Assembly: GCA_051530055.1 (NCBI GenBank)
Contig: CM121341.1
Location: 7,130,001-7,194,000, forward strand
DNA from: Neoechinorhynchus agilis
Lineage: Eukaryota; Acanthocephala
Length of the DNA: 64,000 nt
Direction: 5' to 3'
Shown here: positions 31,809 through 42,859 of the stretch, one piece after another
Numbering within the stretch: the first letter of the stretch is position 1
Layout of the letters: each line of letters begins with the position of its first letter
Position numbers and translations under genes: made by a program
The notes under the pieces: model-generated
What the model saw: the letters and a program-made list of their open reading frames with translations, nothing else
Database searches by the model: none
What the model was told of the DNA's origin: nothing

Positions 31809-34607
31809 TCATACGACGGTCGATATTTTTTCTCCGATTCTGATCAAATGACAACTCACAGTATCGTAACTGTTTGAGAATCCATTACATTCCAGTTCAG
31901 AGGAGCTGGTAGGTTTTGACTTTGTCGAAGACACATCTTCGGTCTCTTGTGAACATAGGCAACAAAACTGCTTTCTCACGACCATCAGGATCAAATAGAT
32001 CCCAAATACAAGTGCTCCACATAGTCCACATAAGGCAAAAAGACTCGTTGTGACAGTTTTTGTAGCATGAGCCTTTTTGGTGAGTTGTATATTTTTTAAA
32101 TAAGCCAGCTTGAGTTCAGTACAATTAGGTTGCTCCTCGGAAATTATTGTTATAAAGTTCACTTGAGCACTAAGTGTTGGTCGGCCGTTATCTGAGAATG
32201 CTGCATTTATCTCAAAAGCGTGAGATTCATCTTCATTGGAAAGTGGTTTCTTTAACTTCAAAATCCCATCGTGCACGTAAAACAAGTTCTGGTCCTCTAT
32301 AGCATTCTGTACATTTCCGCCACCACCACCACCACCACTAAGATTAGGTATAAATCGCACTTTTAGACCATTAAAGGATATGAGTCCGTTCGCACCTTTA
32401 TCCTTATCATGAATAACGAATTTTAGGCCATCGTCAAAAAGATCTGCACTTCTCGCACATACAATTGATCCATTCACGGGAAGCATTATGACTGGGGGAT
32501 TATCGTTTATATCTATAATATTAACAGTTACCGTTGAATTCGACCTGAGAGTTCGATTGTGACGATCGGCTACAACAAGAGTGAATTCTACTTTATCAAC
32601 TAGCTCACGGTCAATCGCTTTTTTCATTGTGAGTTCTCCGGTGTATCGATTGAGGTTAAAATGATTTAGGAAAGCATCTTCAGTATTAGAGAAAGGATAT
32701 GCGAAGTATTCTACACCATTAAAAGGGTGATCATCCGCGTCCACTGCTTCAAAAAGTTTTATTGTTCGTCCTTCATATAAGTTGTTTTCTTCGACTGCTA
32801 TAACATAGTTTGTTTCGTTAAGTAGAGGAGAATTGTCGTTCATGTCGAGGACGGATACTTTGACGGATGCTCTTGAAGATAGTTGGTTTGGTGATCCATG
32901 GTCACGGGCTTCTACATCCATGAGATATTCACGACTCTTTTCGCGATCTAATCGTTGTATTGCATATAGAGTCGTTCCTTTTATAACAAATAAATCTGTA
33001 TGGTTTAATAGATCCAAACTAACAGCACCGTTTCGTCCACTGTCAGCGTCGCTGACGGCCAAATGACCAACGATCTCATTGACTCGATTGTTCTCACTGA
33101 TTTCGAATTCGTAAAATGATCGACTAAAAACCGGGACATTATCGTTGGCGTCCAGAATTCGAATGCATAAGATTTGTTCTACGTGGCGAGAACCTTTTCG
33201 ATGTCCATCCCAAGCACGAAATTTAAGAGTGTAGAATTCCCGTTTCTCCCGATCAATCGTCCTCACAAGTCTAACTGAATAAATTGCACTTGATGAAAGA
33301 CGGAAAATGTCGAATGGTAAAGATGAAGAAATGTTTTGAAGCCATAGACCGCTTCCATCTGGATCATCAAGGTCACTAAGACGAATGAGTGCGATTTGAG
33401 TGCCAACAGGGGCGTTTTCGCTTAGGTTAACGCAAGCGTTTGTCGGTGCTGGTCGAAGATTTCGTCCAGATCCGACGGTAAGTTCAATCTTAGGTTCATT
33501 ATCATTCACATTAGTAACTCGAATTGTGACTGGAACACTTGAGTGTAGTCGGATTGGTCTACCATGGTCTGCAGCTGTAACAATGAACGTAAAAGACTTT
33601 TGGAGTTCATAGTCCAATGGAGATATAAGCTGTAGCTTTCCTGAACGTTCTTTAATGCTTATTTTATCGTTTCTGTCAATAGAGTATGATATCCGCGAAT
33701 TGAATATAGTTGAGTCGAGATCAAATGCGTTGACACGGCCGATTACGTGTCCAATTGGAGCGTCTTCAGGCACATCAAAAGTATATCCATCCGGTTGATC
33801 AAACTGTGGAGAATTGTCGTTTTCGTCGGTAACATTCACTCGGAGTGTCAAACAATCGAATCGATTAACGTCGAGTTCATAGGCGCAAACATTGAGAACG
33901 TGAAATCCGGATCGCTCACGGTCTAGTGATTTGACAAGCACTAAACGAGGGCAATGGCTTCCTTCTTTAAGTTTATCTTCCAAATCAAAATGCTTAGATG
34001 GATGCTTGAGTGAAATACGATGAATACCGAATTGAGGTGAATCCGGATCGTTGGCGCATGGTAAATCAATCGCTGTTCCAGTAGGAGTGCTTTCGCTTAA
34101 AACCAAATCGAATTTGTTTTTTGAGAAAGAAGGAAAATTATCGTTAAGATCACTGACTTGAATTGTGTGTTTTAGAAGAAAATAAACGGGATATTCATCA
34201 TTTAACGTTCGTTTTACTTCTAACATCAACTCTAAGTGAAGATCACATTTGTTACAGTTGCAATGTACAGGACAAATTGTTTCCCGATCAAGACTTCTCG
34301 ATACGATCAATCGGCTTAATTCATGATCGAAATGGAGAAGATCATCAGGCGGTGATCTTAACAAAGTGAAGGACACGCTTGTGGAATCATCGAGCGTCCC
34401 GTCGCCCTTTACTAGCAATCGTCGATCTCTCAAAGTTGATCGATAATCCACAAGAACATCCCCAACGCTAATACTCTCAGGAACGTGAAGTGTCTCCAGG
34501 TGAATTGTTTCTGGAATTTGCCGTCCATCACTCAATCGACTCGCCAAGATCATTAACAACAACAACCAGAAGCAATCATTCGCCGTTTGTTGTTGTAGTT
34601 CAAGCAT
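31809..34607 (-). CDS. protocadherin-like cell-adhesion protein
   Basis: Single-exon, 932 aa. An N-terminal hydrophobic signal (FWLLLLMILA, 13-22) is followed by about seven cadherin repeats, separated by Ca-binding linkers: DLNDN (153), DENDN (261), NVNDN (366), DANDN (486), DMNDN (588) and DINDN (699). Repeats carry LDRE/IDRE and A-x-D-x-G motifs. The last extracellular part has an insert with an eight-Gly run (758-765 region). A membrane helix lies at about 854-878, followed by a short 54-residue tail with Cys near the membrane. There are no EGF or laminin G modules. Seven repeats, one helix and a single large exon fit the protocadherin class. The short tail lacks recognisable catenin-binding motifs, so signalling partners are unclear. 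Confidence 0.95.
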   Translation of the reverse strand: MLELQQQTANDCFWLLLLMILASRLSDGRQIPETIHLETLHVPESISVGDVLVDYRSTLRDRRLLVKGDGTLDDSTSVSFTLLRSPPDDLLHFDHELSRLIVSRSLDRETICPVHCNCNKCDLHLELMLEVKRTLNDEYPVYFLLKHTIQVSDLNDNFPSFSKNKFDLVLSESTPTGTAIDLPCANDPDSPQFGIHRISLKHPSKHFDLEDKLKEGSHCPRLVLVKSLDRERSGFHVLNVCAYELDVNRFDCLTLRVNVTDENDNSPQFDQPDGYTFDVPEDAPIGHVIGRVNAFDLDSTIFNSRISYSIDRNDKISIKERSGKLQLISPLDYELQKSFTFIVTAADHGRPIRLHSSVPVTIRVTNVNDNEPKIELTVGSGRNLRPAPTNACVNLSENAPVGTQIALIRLSDLDDPDGSGLWLQNISSSLPFDIFRLSSSAIYSVRLVRTIDREKREFYTLKFRAWDGHRKGSRHVEQILCIRILDANDNVPVFSRSFYEFEISENNRVNEIVGHLAVSDADSGRNGAVSLDLLNHTDLFVIKGTTLYAIQRLDREKSREYLMDVEARDHGSPNQLSSRASVKVSVLDMNDNSPLLNETNYVIAVEENNLYEGRTIKLFEAVDADDHPFNGVEYFAYPFSNTEDAFLNHFNLNRYTGELTMKKAIDRELVDKVEFTLVVADRHNRTLRSNSTVTVNIIDINDNPPVIMLPVNGSIVCARSADLFDDGLKFVIHDKDKGANGLISFNGLKVRFIPNLSGGGGGGGNVQNAIEDQNLFYVHDGILKLKKPLSNEDESHAFEINAAFSDNGRPTLSAQVNFITIISEEQPNCTELKLAYLKNIQLTKKAHATKTVTTSLFALCGLCGALVFGIYLILMVVRKQFCCLCSQETEDVSSTKSKPTSSSELECNGFSNSYDTVSCHLIRIGEKISTVV

Positions 34608-36639
34608 GATTAAAAAATAATTTATCTGAAAATGTGGGACGGACGTTATGGGAATGTTTAGAGTATCGCATTTCTCTTGATAAGTGCAGATAGCGATACT
34701 TTTTATTCTACTTCCACATTCAAATTAGTGTGCAAGAATGCAAATTTCATCAAAGATACATAACCCCTTTGGGTCTATCAAGTTCATGTGATGCTTTTAA
34801 AATTCAGACAAGATGATGTCGACTGAATCAAGAAGGGAAATTCGAAATAACTCCGACGAATTGATCACGCGAGTATCCTCTGGAGAACAAGTTGCATCCC
34901 CTGGCTACCATAAAAATTTACGACTGTAAAACGAAATACTTTAAGAATGGTCATTATTCCAGTAAATGTGCGTAGCTCAATTGTCGCTAATCGAAAAATA
35001 ATAAAATGCGAATTTTTTATTATCTCACATTTTTGTGCGGCAACAAAAATAAATGGGAAAACGAGAAATATGCACTATCACAGCTTAGAAAAATTTATAA
35101 AAAGTTTGAGACGATAACTATCTTTTTTTGTGAAAGCAGTAAATAACCGAAGGATACATCTATCTTTTTTCCTCCGATGGCTGATACATGCCAGAACCTT
35201 TTTTGTTGCAAAAGAGCAATGAAAAGATCCTTGTAATTGTCAGTAATTAATAACTTTGATAAATGGCAGAGCAAATTACTCGGTAAAAAGGGAATCTTCT
35301 CGGACATGGACTACTACTATACAGAACACTAAGAACTTAAAACGAACTTGTCGATCTTTAAAAGATTAGGCATTGGTGCAAAAAAATTGGCTAACGAACT
35401 TATGAGACTTTTATGCTGACTAACCTTTAAGGAAAGCCTTCTAATTGCCGGTGCTTTATATTTTTTTCTCTAAATGCCTAAGCAAATTGGTTAGAAGAAG
35501 AATAGAGTTTTCGATTGTTGGGAAAGTCCGCGTCTGTCTTAATATATGTGTAATTTTTTGAGACCATTGAGACCGACTTGCGGGGTGGTGTCTAGTAAAG
35601 AAGATAATCACTTTTGTATTACTATCTTGACATTGTTATAAGCAGTCCATTGTGAAAAAAGATAAGTTTTCCTTGGAGAATTCAGGGATTAGGCAGTTTT
35701 ACTGATCTCCGACCAATGGCCGCCTTCTTTTCCTGTACACTCTGAGGGCACGGAATGTGCTTCAGGGCATTATATATCCCTAAACCTCCTCCGGCTGCTC
35801 TATTATACACTTCCTTTCCATTTCCAACACAAAAGCTGAATGAAAGAGGAAGTCCTTGAAAGTGAAGAAAACTCTCTGATGACCACATTATCCCATCATT
35901 AGTCCAAAAGTGGTGTTAAGCGGTATTAATCTTCGCCAGAACTGAAGCCGCAATTAATTGGAAATGTCACATTTGGCAAGAGTGCCCTCTTCTCAGATTG
36001 CGAAGGATCCATTAGATTGGAACGCTTTGGGCTCCTTGTGAAATTCAGCGCTTTTCGTGATTGACTTTAGCACAAACACACTCTCAAAATGAGTATGGCA
36101 AATATCAGAAAAGCTACCAAAAGACAGTCTGATTAAATTAATTGAATAAACAAAAAGTAGATTAAACAAATTCTCAAAGTGGGAATAAATGACGCGTCCA
36201 AAGTTCACCGTTTTTTTGGTTGCATAAAGTTACCGTAGTGGTGGTGGTGGTGCACTAAATGTTCCCGAGGATACGAAGCGAACAATCTATTTTTGAATCT
36301 CGAAGGAAATCGGGTTTGCGAGAAAGGAAATGGTAAGCACCTGACTACTATGGCTATAGTGCAATCGAAGCGGAACGATCATTATCGCCGCCAAACGATC
36401 ATCGACTAATAATACGCGTTTCGTGAGATAAAAATTATCTAATATCCCCGGGATGGTCAGAAGTGTTGGTAGGTGGATAGCCAAAGGAAGACAGCATTCT
36501 TAGCAAATGGACGGTCTCTAATGTGTCTGCGATTGGTGGAATAAGAGATGGTTGAGCTTGTAATAATGACAGGACGATTGGAACATTTTCCACGGATATG
36601 TGCCGAAAATTGATACCGCAAAAAAAGGTTGAATAAATT
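34608..36639. other. cadherin upstream region, one weak ORF
   Basis: Minus-strand 35888-35682 (68 codons, with AGGGLGIYNALKHIPCPQSV) lies in a locally GC-richer patch and could be an exon, without other support. ORFs at 36287-36727 on the minus strand partly overlap the next array. No regulatory site is identified. Confidence 0.35.
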
Positions 36640-38105
36640 CCCAAAAAAGATTCGGGGTTTTAAAAGCGTCAACGAGCGATATTCTTTTTTTAAGGATTTT
36701 GTACGATTCTACACAAATCACAAGCAAGAAAGCTTGACCAAATTCACTTCTAAAAGATCCATCAAAAAAAGATTTGGGTATTTAAAAGCGTAGACGAGAT
36801 ATCCTCGTTTTTAAGGATTTTGTACGATTCTACACAAATCACAAGCAAGAAAGCTTGACCAAACACCCTTCTAAAAGACCCATCGAGAAAGATTTTGGTT
36901 TTTAGAGCATAAACGAGCGATCTTATTTTTTAAGGATTGTCTGCGATTCTACACAAATCACAAGCAAGAAAGCCTGACCAAACACCCTTCTAAAGGACCC
37001 ATCAAGAAAGATTTGGGTTTTAAAAGCGTAAACGAGCGATCTTCTTTTTTAAGGATTGCGTTTAAAAGCGTCAACGAGCGATCTTTTTTTAAGGGTTGTG
37101 TGCGATTCTACACAAATCACCAGCAAGAAAGCTTGACCAAATTCCCTTCTAAAGGACCCATCAAGAATGATTTGGGTTTTTAAAAGCCAAAACGAGCGAT
37201 CTTATTTTTTAAGGATTGTGTGCGATTCTACACAAATCACTAACAAGAAAGCTTGACCAAATTCCCTTCTAAAAGTCCCACCAAAAAAGATTTGGGTTTT
37301 TAAAGGCGTAAACGAGCGATCTTCTTTTTTAAGGAATGTGTTTAAAAGCGTCAACGAGCGATCTTATTTTTTAAGGATTGTCTGCGATTCTACACAAATC
37401 ACAAGAATGCCTGACCAAATTCCCTTCTAAAGGACCCACAAAAAAAAGATTTGGGTTTTTAAAAGCCAAAACGAGCGATTTTCTTCTTTTAAGGGTTTTG
37501 TGCGATTGTACACAAATCACTAACAAGAAAGCTTGACCAAATTCCCTTCTAAAAGTCCCACCAAAAAAGATTTGGGTTTTTAAAGGCGTAAACGAGAGAT
37601 TTTCTTCTTTTAAGGGTTTTGTGCGATTGTACACAAATCACAAGAAAGCTTGACCAAATTCCCTTCTAAAAGACTCACCAAAAAAAGATTTGGGTATTTA
37701 TAAGAGTAAACGAGCGATCTTCTTTTTTTAAGGGTTTTCTGCGATTCTACACAAATCACAAGCAAGAATGCCTGACCAAATTCCCTTCTAAAAGACCATC
37801 GAGAAAGATTTGGGTATTTAAAAGAGTAAACGAGCGATTTTCTTCTTTTAAGGGTTTTGTGCGATTGTACACAAATCACAAGAATGCCTGACCAAATTCC
37901 CTTCTAAAAGACTCACCAAAAAAAGATTTGGGTTTTAAAAAGAGTAAACGAGCGATCTTCTTTTTTTAAGGGTTTTCTGCGATTCTACACAAATCACAAG
38001 AAAGCCTGGCCAAACACCCTTCTAAAGGACCCACAAAAAAAAGATTTTGGGTTTAAAAAGAGTAAACGAGAGATTTTCTTTTTTTAGGGGGTTGTGTGCG
38101 ATTTT
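36640..38105. repeat. ~120-bp tandem array, ~12 copies
   Basis: The anchor gcgattctacacaaatcaca (or gcgattgtac) recurs at spacings of 118-121 bp from about 36700 to 37985. Two spacings of about 160 come from an internal partial duplication (near 37060 and 37340). Monomers share agcttgaccaaattcccttc and aaaagatttgggtttttaaa. Repeated minus-strand ORFs are translations of the repeat. Confidence 0.95.
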
Positions 38106-38326
38106 TAAAACAAAGCGAATACACAAAACACTAATGGAAGAGGAGGAGGGGCATTTAACTCTAACCGGTCAGACGTTTCCGCTGCTGTAGACAAGAGTCG
38201 GCGAGCACATACCCGTCGTAAGACATTTGAGTAAGAAGCTCATCTTTAGAAGAGGACAATGAAAGTTTGCGCCGATGGTTGTCATTAATTTTGTGATTAA
38301 TATTCATGGTCCCTTAGCGTCTTCAG

Positions 38327-39387
38327 GCGGCCTTACTCTCGTTGTCTACAAGTTCTCGTTTAGACCAATTGGAACATGATGAAATGTCGCGGAATCCCAA
38401 AATCGCAGTTCACCAAAACCAATTCTCGCCTCATCGACAATTTCTATATACGCAGGTCAGTTCCATTGTGTGTGTGTATTACTGTTATGGTCTACTTCCT
38501 CTTCGATATCATACATTTGGAAGTGGAGAATTCGGATGGGATTTGCCCTTGAATCGTCGTGCTCACTGACCATGATGATGAATATCGAATTCTCTGGTTT
38601 GAATTAGAACAGTGGTGTCAAACGGTCTTCGGTTGACAGGTCACCTTGGATAATAAGATCTAGAATGTTCTGCGAGATAGTGCGTCTAAATGATTTCCAG
38701 CAGTTTTTCCCAGAATCCCAATTTATGGAAAAACACAACGATAAGGTCGATCGAGTATCCGTCTTTTTTGTTGTGTCCTTAATTTTCTAAATCCAAACGT
38801 TGGCATTTTGGATCATGACCCCTAGAGGTTGTGACAGCATTTTCGCTGTCCAAAGTCCCTCTTGTCATTCAACAAATGTCCAGATTGACTCTGAAGATTA
38901 CACATATACACCAGTCCCAATCGCATTCCAGTCTGACTCGTATGAGTCTGTTTATAGGCCAATTATTGGCTCTTCCAAAACTATGTATAAACTCTCTCGC
39001 TTTTGGTATTTACGTGAGCTAAAAGATTATTGAATAGGATAAATGAGAAGTGACATCCAATACTCATTTTGCGCCGAGGCAGTGCTTCTTGTGCCCGTCG
39101 CCTACATATCTTACAAAGAACCGGCAAAAGATAGGGAAAAAGGAACCGAGCACCTCTTGCCACCTGACAAGTAATCTTTTGTGGTGGAGTACTGCCTCGG
39201 TCGATCTTAACTTGATTATACAATCAAAAATGGTCAACGCGTTTGGGTGTGGAAAAGAGACAGTGCAGGGTCAACAAGGCCTCATCGATATCTACCCCGT
39301 TTTGAGGAGATCTTTTATCTCCAATCTGACGGTGATGAAGAGAATTCGCATGCACTGGAAATCTTCATGCATCGCCTCAAAAAATGA
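38327..39387 (+). CDS. uncertain five-exon gene or decayed gene, unrecognised
   Basis: This GC-richer stretch reads as protein in short frames broken by stops. A consistent splice model exists: exons 38327-38455, 38608-38745, 38884-39005, 39051-39170 and 39258-39387 (TGA), with GT-AG introns of 152, 138, 45 and 87 nt in matching phases, giving about 212 aa from this part. Segments include LDQLEHDEMSRNPKIAV, FQQFFPESQFMEKHND, AEAVLLVPVAYISYKEPAKD and FEEIFYLQSDGDEENSHALE. The first exon needs an upstream start, not found; the ATG at 38134 is in a frame that does not join. A second reading in intron 1 (DEYRILWFELEQWCQTVF) also looks coding, so a frameshifted pseudogene is a serious alternative. 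No domain is recognised. Confidence 0.4.
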
Positions 39388-39753
39388 TTGCTTACTCTGG
39401 TATGGCTGTGACCCTTTCAGGACGCCAAATATCACACCCCGAAACCATAAGCTGATTTCTCTAAAGACAACTTTGCCTCTGGTCGTTTAATTGAGCTCTC
39501 GCGACAAAAGATACCGACAAAATGTAACGGGTCGCTTATGTTTTATTACGGACAATTCCGTTTTTTTTCAGAAAAACGATCAAATCTATGAGTATTTAAT
39601 TTTCTATACGTTCTAATGAAATTGGACAAGAGAATTTGCACTTTTTAGTCGTCAAAATTATAACATTTGATGAAAAAAAATTGAGAATTTTTTCTAAACA
39701 TTTTTATTTACGTTCCCTTACATAGAAAAAAATTAAGATTTTTGTGGCAAATA
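39388..39753. other. intergenic between convergent genes
   Basis: This is the 3' side of both the uncertain plus-strand gene and the convertase gene. The plus-strand frame stays partly protein-like to about 39540, with stops, consistent with decay or 3'UTR. No repeat is seen. Confidence 0.4.
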
Positions 39754-41544
39754 TCATGGCGCTAAAAAATCAACACCGTGTAGCAAGAGTTTAAGATGTA
39801 TGAGCTCGAAAGCTCCTTCATCAGAATGATTTTCCATCACAAGAGCCCAACATCCACTGGGATCCTCAAACCAGTTTAGAACGGAAGTAAATGACCACTG
39901 ATTAAATCCTCGTTCTGTATCTCGATCGTTTAGTCGTCTCAATAACAAAGGAGTTGCTTCTCCGGCAGGTGATTTGAGAAACAATTGAAGAGTTCCCCGT
40001 TCGGCAGGTCTCTTTCTCATTGGTTTTATGGAAAGCACAACTTCTACATGCTCAAGACTCGTGATTTCAGCTCTACTCTTGGCACAGGCCGTTGTACAAA
40101 TACTTAATGTTACCGTAGACCTTGGCTCGATGATAAGATTGTTGTGTTCGTCGTATTGTTCCGAAGGTCTTACAATGCAGGTGCGTCTGTTGGGAAGCAC
40201 CCAATCCTTCCATTTCTCGGCGTATTTAACAAGCAATCCCGCATCAATCATTCCGTATCCAAATGAATCGCTAACTAAAAGACCGGCTCCATTTCTCCAC
40301 CATGTTTTATCATCTGACAGAGGATTCATCATGTTTGGCAATGGTCGAGATGACAAAATAGCAAGGTATTGAACTTGCCTCCAACACAATGAAGGATTGG
40401 CTTCCAATCCAAGGGCGACTATCCCCGAGAACATTGGAGCAGACACAGACGTTCCCGTATGATGCTCCGTACATGCAGAACCGAGGTCAGTCGTTATTAT
40501 TGATCGATCATCGAGAAAATCATTTCCTGAACTGAACGTTGTCGTTAGTATCGCTGGACATCGCTCAGCATAAAGCGGAAAATGACCTCGTTCGCTTATG
40601 CTACCGACAGCTATGGTGTAAGGAGATGAAACATATCCATCACATGAACAATGATCACGGAAATGTCCTCCATTTCCAGTAGCAAATACATAGATAACGC
40701 CCTTACCTTTACGTCCTTGAGTAACCCCGAGTTCAAGTGCTTTCAAAGCTCCGATATTCGGTCCATCCACAGCTGCGCCGTTGTCAGCCGGGCCCCATGA
40801 TCCACTAAAAACGTCCACTTTTGATTCGTTTAAGCCAAAACTAAAAGCCATCGCTTCATGAGCATCGGTCACTATTCCGTCAAGAAGACGAATTCCTCCG
40901 ATTCTTGCATTATAAGCAACTCCAACACAACAAAAACTATTGTTCGCTTGTGCAGCCACTACTCCCGCACATCGTGTTCCATGCTGGTTTTCAGGAGTTG
41001 GACGAGGACGTGGATCGGAATCCATCTCGTTCAAATCATAGCTAGCTTCAGGATCATAATTCTTAATCAAATCAAGATGCGTCCATTCAAGGCCATCATC
41101 TATTATGCAAACCCGGACTCCACGTCCAGTATAGCCCATTTTCCAAGCTTCATACACGTTCATTCTCGCAGTATCCGGATGGTTGTCTTCATTTAAATAC
41201 CACATATTGGGCCATTGAGCGTCATTGAAAGACCCAACGTTTCTTTTAACCCTTGTTTTGCTATCTTGAACCTGAGCCCATTCAACGCTTTCGATTTCTC
41301 CGTTTAAAAGAGAGCTGAATTTAACGATGTTCGTCGACGAGAAGAGGTAATACGATCCCGCGGAATGGTATACGTTTCCAAGAAGATCCACATCAAGTAA
41401 AGAGCTTATTTCACGTGCCTTCGACGAGTTCTCGGATTTTAAAACCTTCACAAGCACATAAAACAACGATTTGTTTGTTGAAGTCAGCGAATTAATGTCG
41501 GAATGAAGTATTGATGCAATTAAAATAACTATTACCCACCACAT
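39754..41544 (-). CDS. furin/kexin-type proprotein convertase
   Basis: Single-exon, 596 aa. Signal peptide at about residues 1-19; prodomain to a self-cleavage site RVKR (98-101). The subtilisin-like domain has Asp149 (IIDDGLEWTHLDL), His188 (QHGTRCAG), oxyanion Asn291 (FATGNGG) and Ser366 (HTGTSVSAP), with other family motifs such as GSWGPAD and DHCSCDGY. A P domain follows (ERGTLQLFLKSPAGEATPLL, then FEDPSGCWALVMENHSDEGA); it has RGT where furin has RGD. The protein ends right after the P domain, with no Cys-rich repeats and no membrane anchor, so it is probably a soluble secretory-pathway protease like PC1/PC2/PC4 and not membrane furin. It should cut precursors after paired basic residues in the late Golgi or secretory granules. 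Confidence 0.96.
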   Translation of the reverse strand: MWWVIVILIASILHSDINSLTSTNKSLFYVLVKVLKSENSSKAREISSLLDVDLLGNVYHSAGSYYLFSSTNIVKFSSLLNGEIESVEWAQVQDSKTRVKRNVGSFNDAQWPNMWYLNEDNHPDTARMNVYEAWKMGYTGRGVRVCIIDDGLEWTHLDLIKNYDPEASYDLNEMDSDPRPRPTPENQHGTRCAGVVAAQANNSFCCVGVAYNARIGGIRLLDGIVTDAHEAMAFSFGLNESKVDVFSGSWGPADNGAAVDGPNIGALKALELGVTQGRKGKGVIYVFATGNGGHFRDHCSCDGYVSSPYTIAVGSISERGHFPLYAERCPAILTTTFSSGNDFLDDRSIITTDLGSACTEHHTGTSVSAPMFSGIVALGLEANPSLCWRQVQYLAILSSRPLPNMMNPLSDDKTWWRNGAGLLVSDSFGYGMIDAGLLVKYAEKWKDWVLPNRRTCIVRPSEQYDEHNNLIIEPRSTVTLSICTTACAKSRAEITSLEHVEVVLSIKPMRKRPAERGTLQLFLKSPAGEATPLLLRRLNDRDTERGFNQWSFTSVLNWFEDPSGCWALVMENHSDEGAFELIHLKLLLHGVDFLAP

Positions 41545-42253
41545 TTACGATGCACTTTTTAAAACGATTTAGGATTTTTTGTGGTTTCATGAAAACAAAA
41601 ACGGCTCATCGATGCCTTGAAACCTAAACCAATTTTTTTGTTGTTATAAAATAAATGCGTGCGTAAAATAGCGACGATTGATTTGCTGTGTTTCCAATGC
41701 GGATAATCGAACAGGAAACCGTTACCATGGTCATTATTGATTATTGGATTTATGGACTCAAATCCGACGTATAAAGCGTACACAATAATCGATCTTTTGG
41801 TGAAAACACATCGATATGACTGTTTATGGATATGCCATGTCTTAGAATTGGCCATTTTACATGTCTGCGACATCGCCGGTCATGTTCCTTTATTCTGTCA
41901 ATTTTGTCTTATATAATAGAAGAAGCAGGTCATCATCGTGTTCTTTTCATTGATGACTTTCTAATGCTGCTTGTGCCAAACTGTCTGCTGGTCAGAAAAG
42001 GAAACAGTCGCTCTATTATTAAAGCATTCATCATATTTGGTAAAATTCCTTTCGTTCTTTGGAATTCTTTATGGCAAATGAAAACCCATCTTTTATTAGA
42101 TATTTAGAACGATTTTTTATCAGAATGAGCATAAAAATTCGTAAACTTTTTAAGATAAAATTGCACCTAAAAATCGAGATATGAAAATAGCGTTGAACGT
42201 TAAAATAGAATTGGTCACTTTTATTCAATGATGAAATTCTAAAATAGTTTTTC
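41545..42253. other. convertase upstream region
   Basis: The minus ORF at 41873-41559 and the plus ORF at 41826-42107 overlap antisense and show no family features. No convincing promoter element is seen. Confidence 0.35.
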
Positions 42254-42420
42254 CACCCCTCGGATTCAAAAATTCACTAATTTATTTCCCCGATATTTCA
42301 CCTATGATAATTCCGACATTTCCTCAAGATTTACCAACCAAACATTGAGGAAATGTCGGAATTATCCGAGAGGTGAGATATCGGGGAAGTAAATTAGTGA
42401 ATTTTTGAATCCGAGGGGTG
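42254..42420. repeat. complete palindromic foldback element, 167 bp
   Basis: Inverted arms of about 80 bp: cacccctcggattcaaaaat at the left end and atttttgaatccgaggggtg at the right end, with inner parts gacatttcctcaa/ttgaggaaatgtc around a short loop near 42337. Partial copies lie in the anoctamin intron (8285-8510). Confidence 0.93.
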
Positions 42421-42859
42421 ACAATACTAAGAAAAAGAATAATCCAAAACATCATAAAATTTACTAATTGACTTTGTTCATCTCAAATGAGAATGTTCGT
42501 GGAAATAATTCATAAAATAAGTGATCAGTTTTTCTTAGCGTTTTATTCGACTGCTTAAATCGATGGTCACTTTGTGGCTAAATAACAAAATGCGAAATTC
42601 AAACAAATAAGTTGTGAATGTCATCAGGAATGTTTAATTATCTTTGCACCTAAAAATATGAGGTCCAAGTTGATGCAATCCGTTTCAGTTTTAAGGTAAT
42701 AATTTTAAAAAATGTGTTGTATTATAAAGAATTCGGAACTTACAAAGGATTTTGGCGATTATCTTCGTCTAACACTTGAATAGGCAGTTCATTCCTAATG
42801 CCCATCGTCTCCTTAACTTTAGATAACGGGTTAAATTTATTAGAAAAATAAATCAGTAG
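42421..42859. other. intergenic, nothing recognised
   Basis: AT-rich sequence on the 3' side of the ankyrin gene. Confidence 0.4.

Noticed and set aside
37371-37879. Repeated minus ORFs of 87-89 codons
   Set aside because: They are translations of the ~120-bp array.
40028-41196. Plus ORFs of 112-114 codons over the convertase
   Set aside because: They are antisense shadows of a well-supported gene.
41559-41873. 104-aa minus ORF upstream of the convertase
   Set aside because: No domain, no clear start context, and an overlapping antisense ORF of similar size; not distinguishable from chance.
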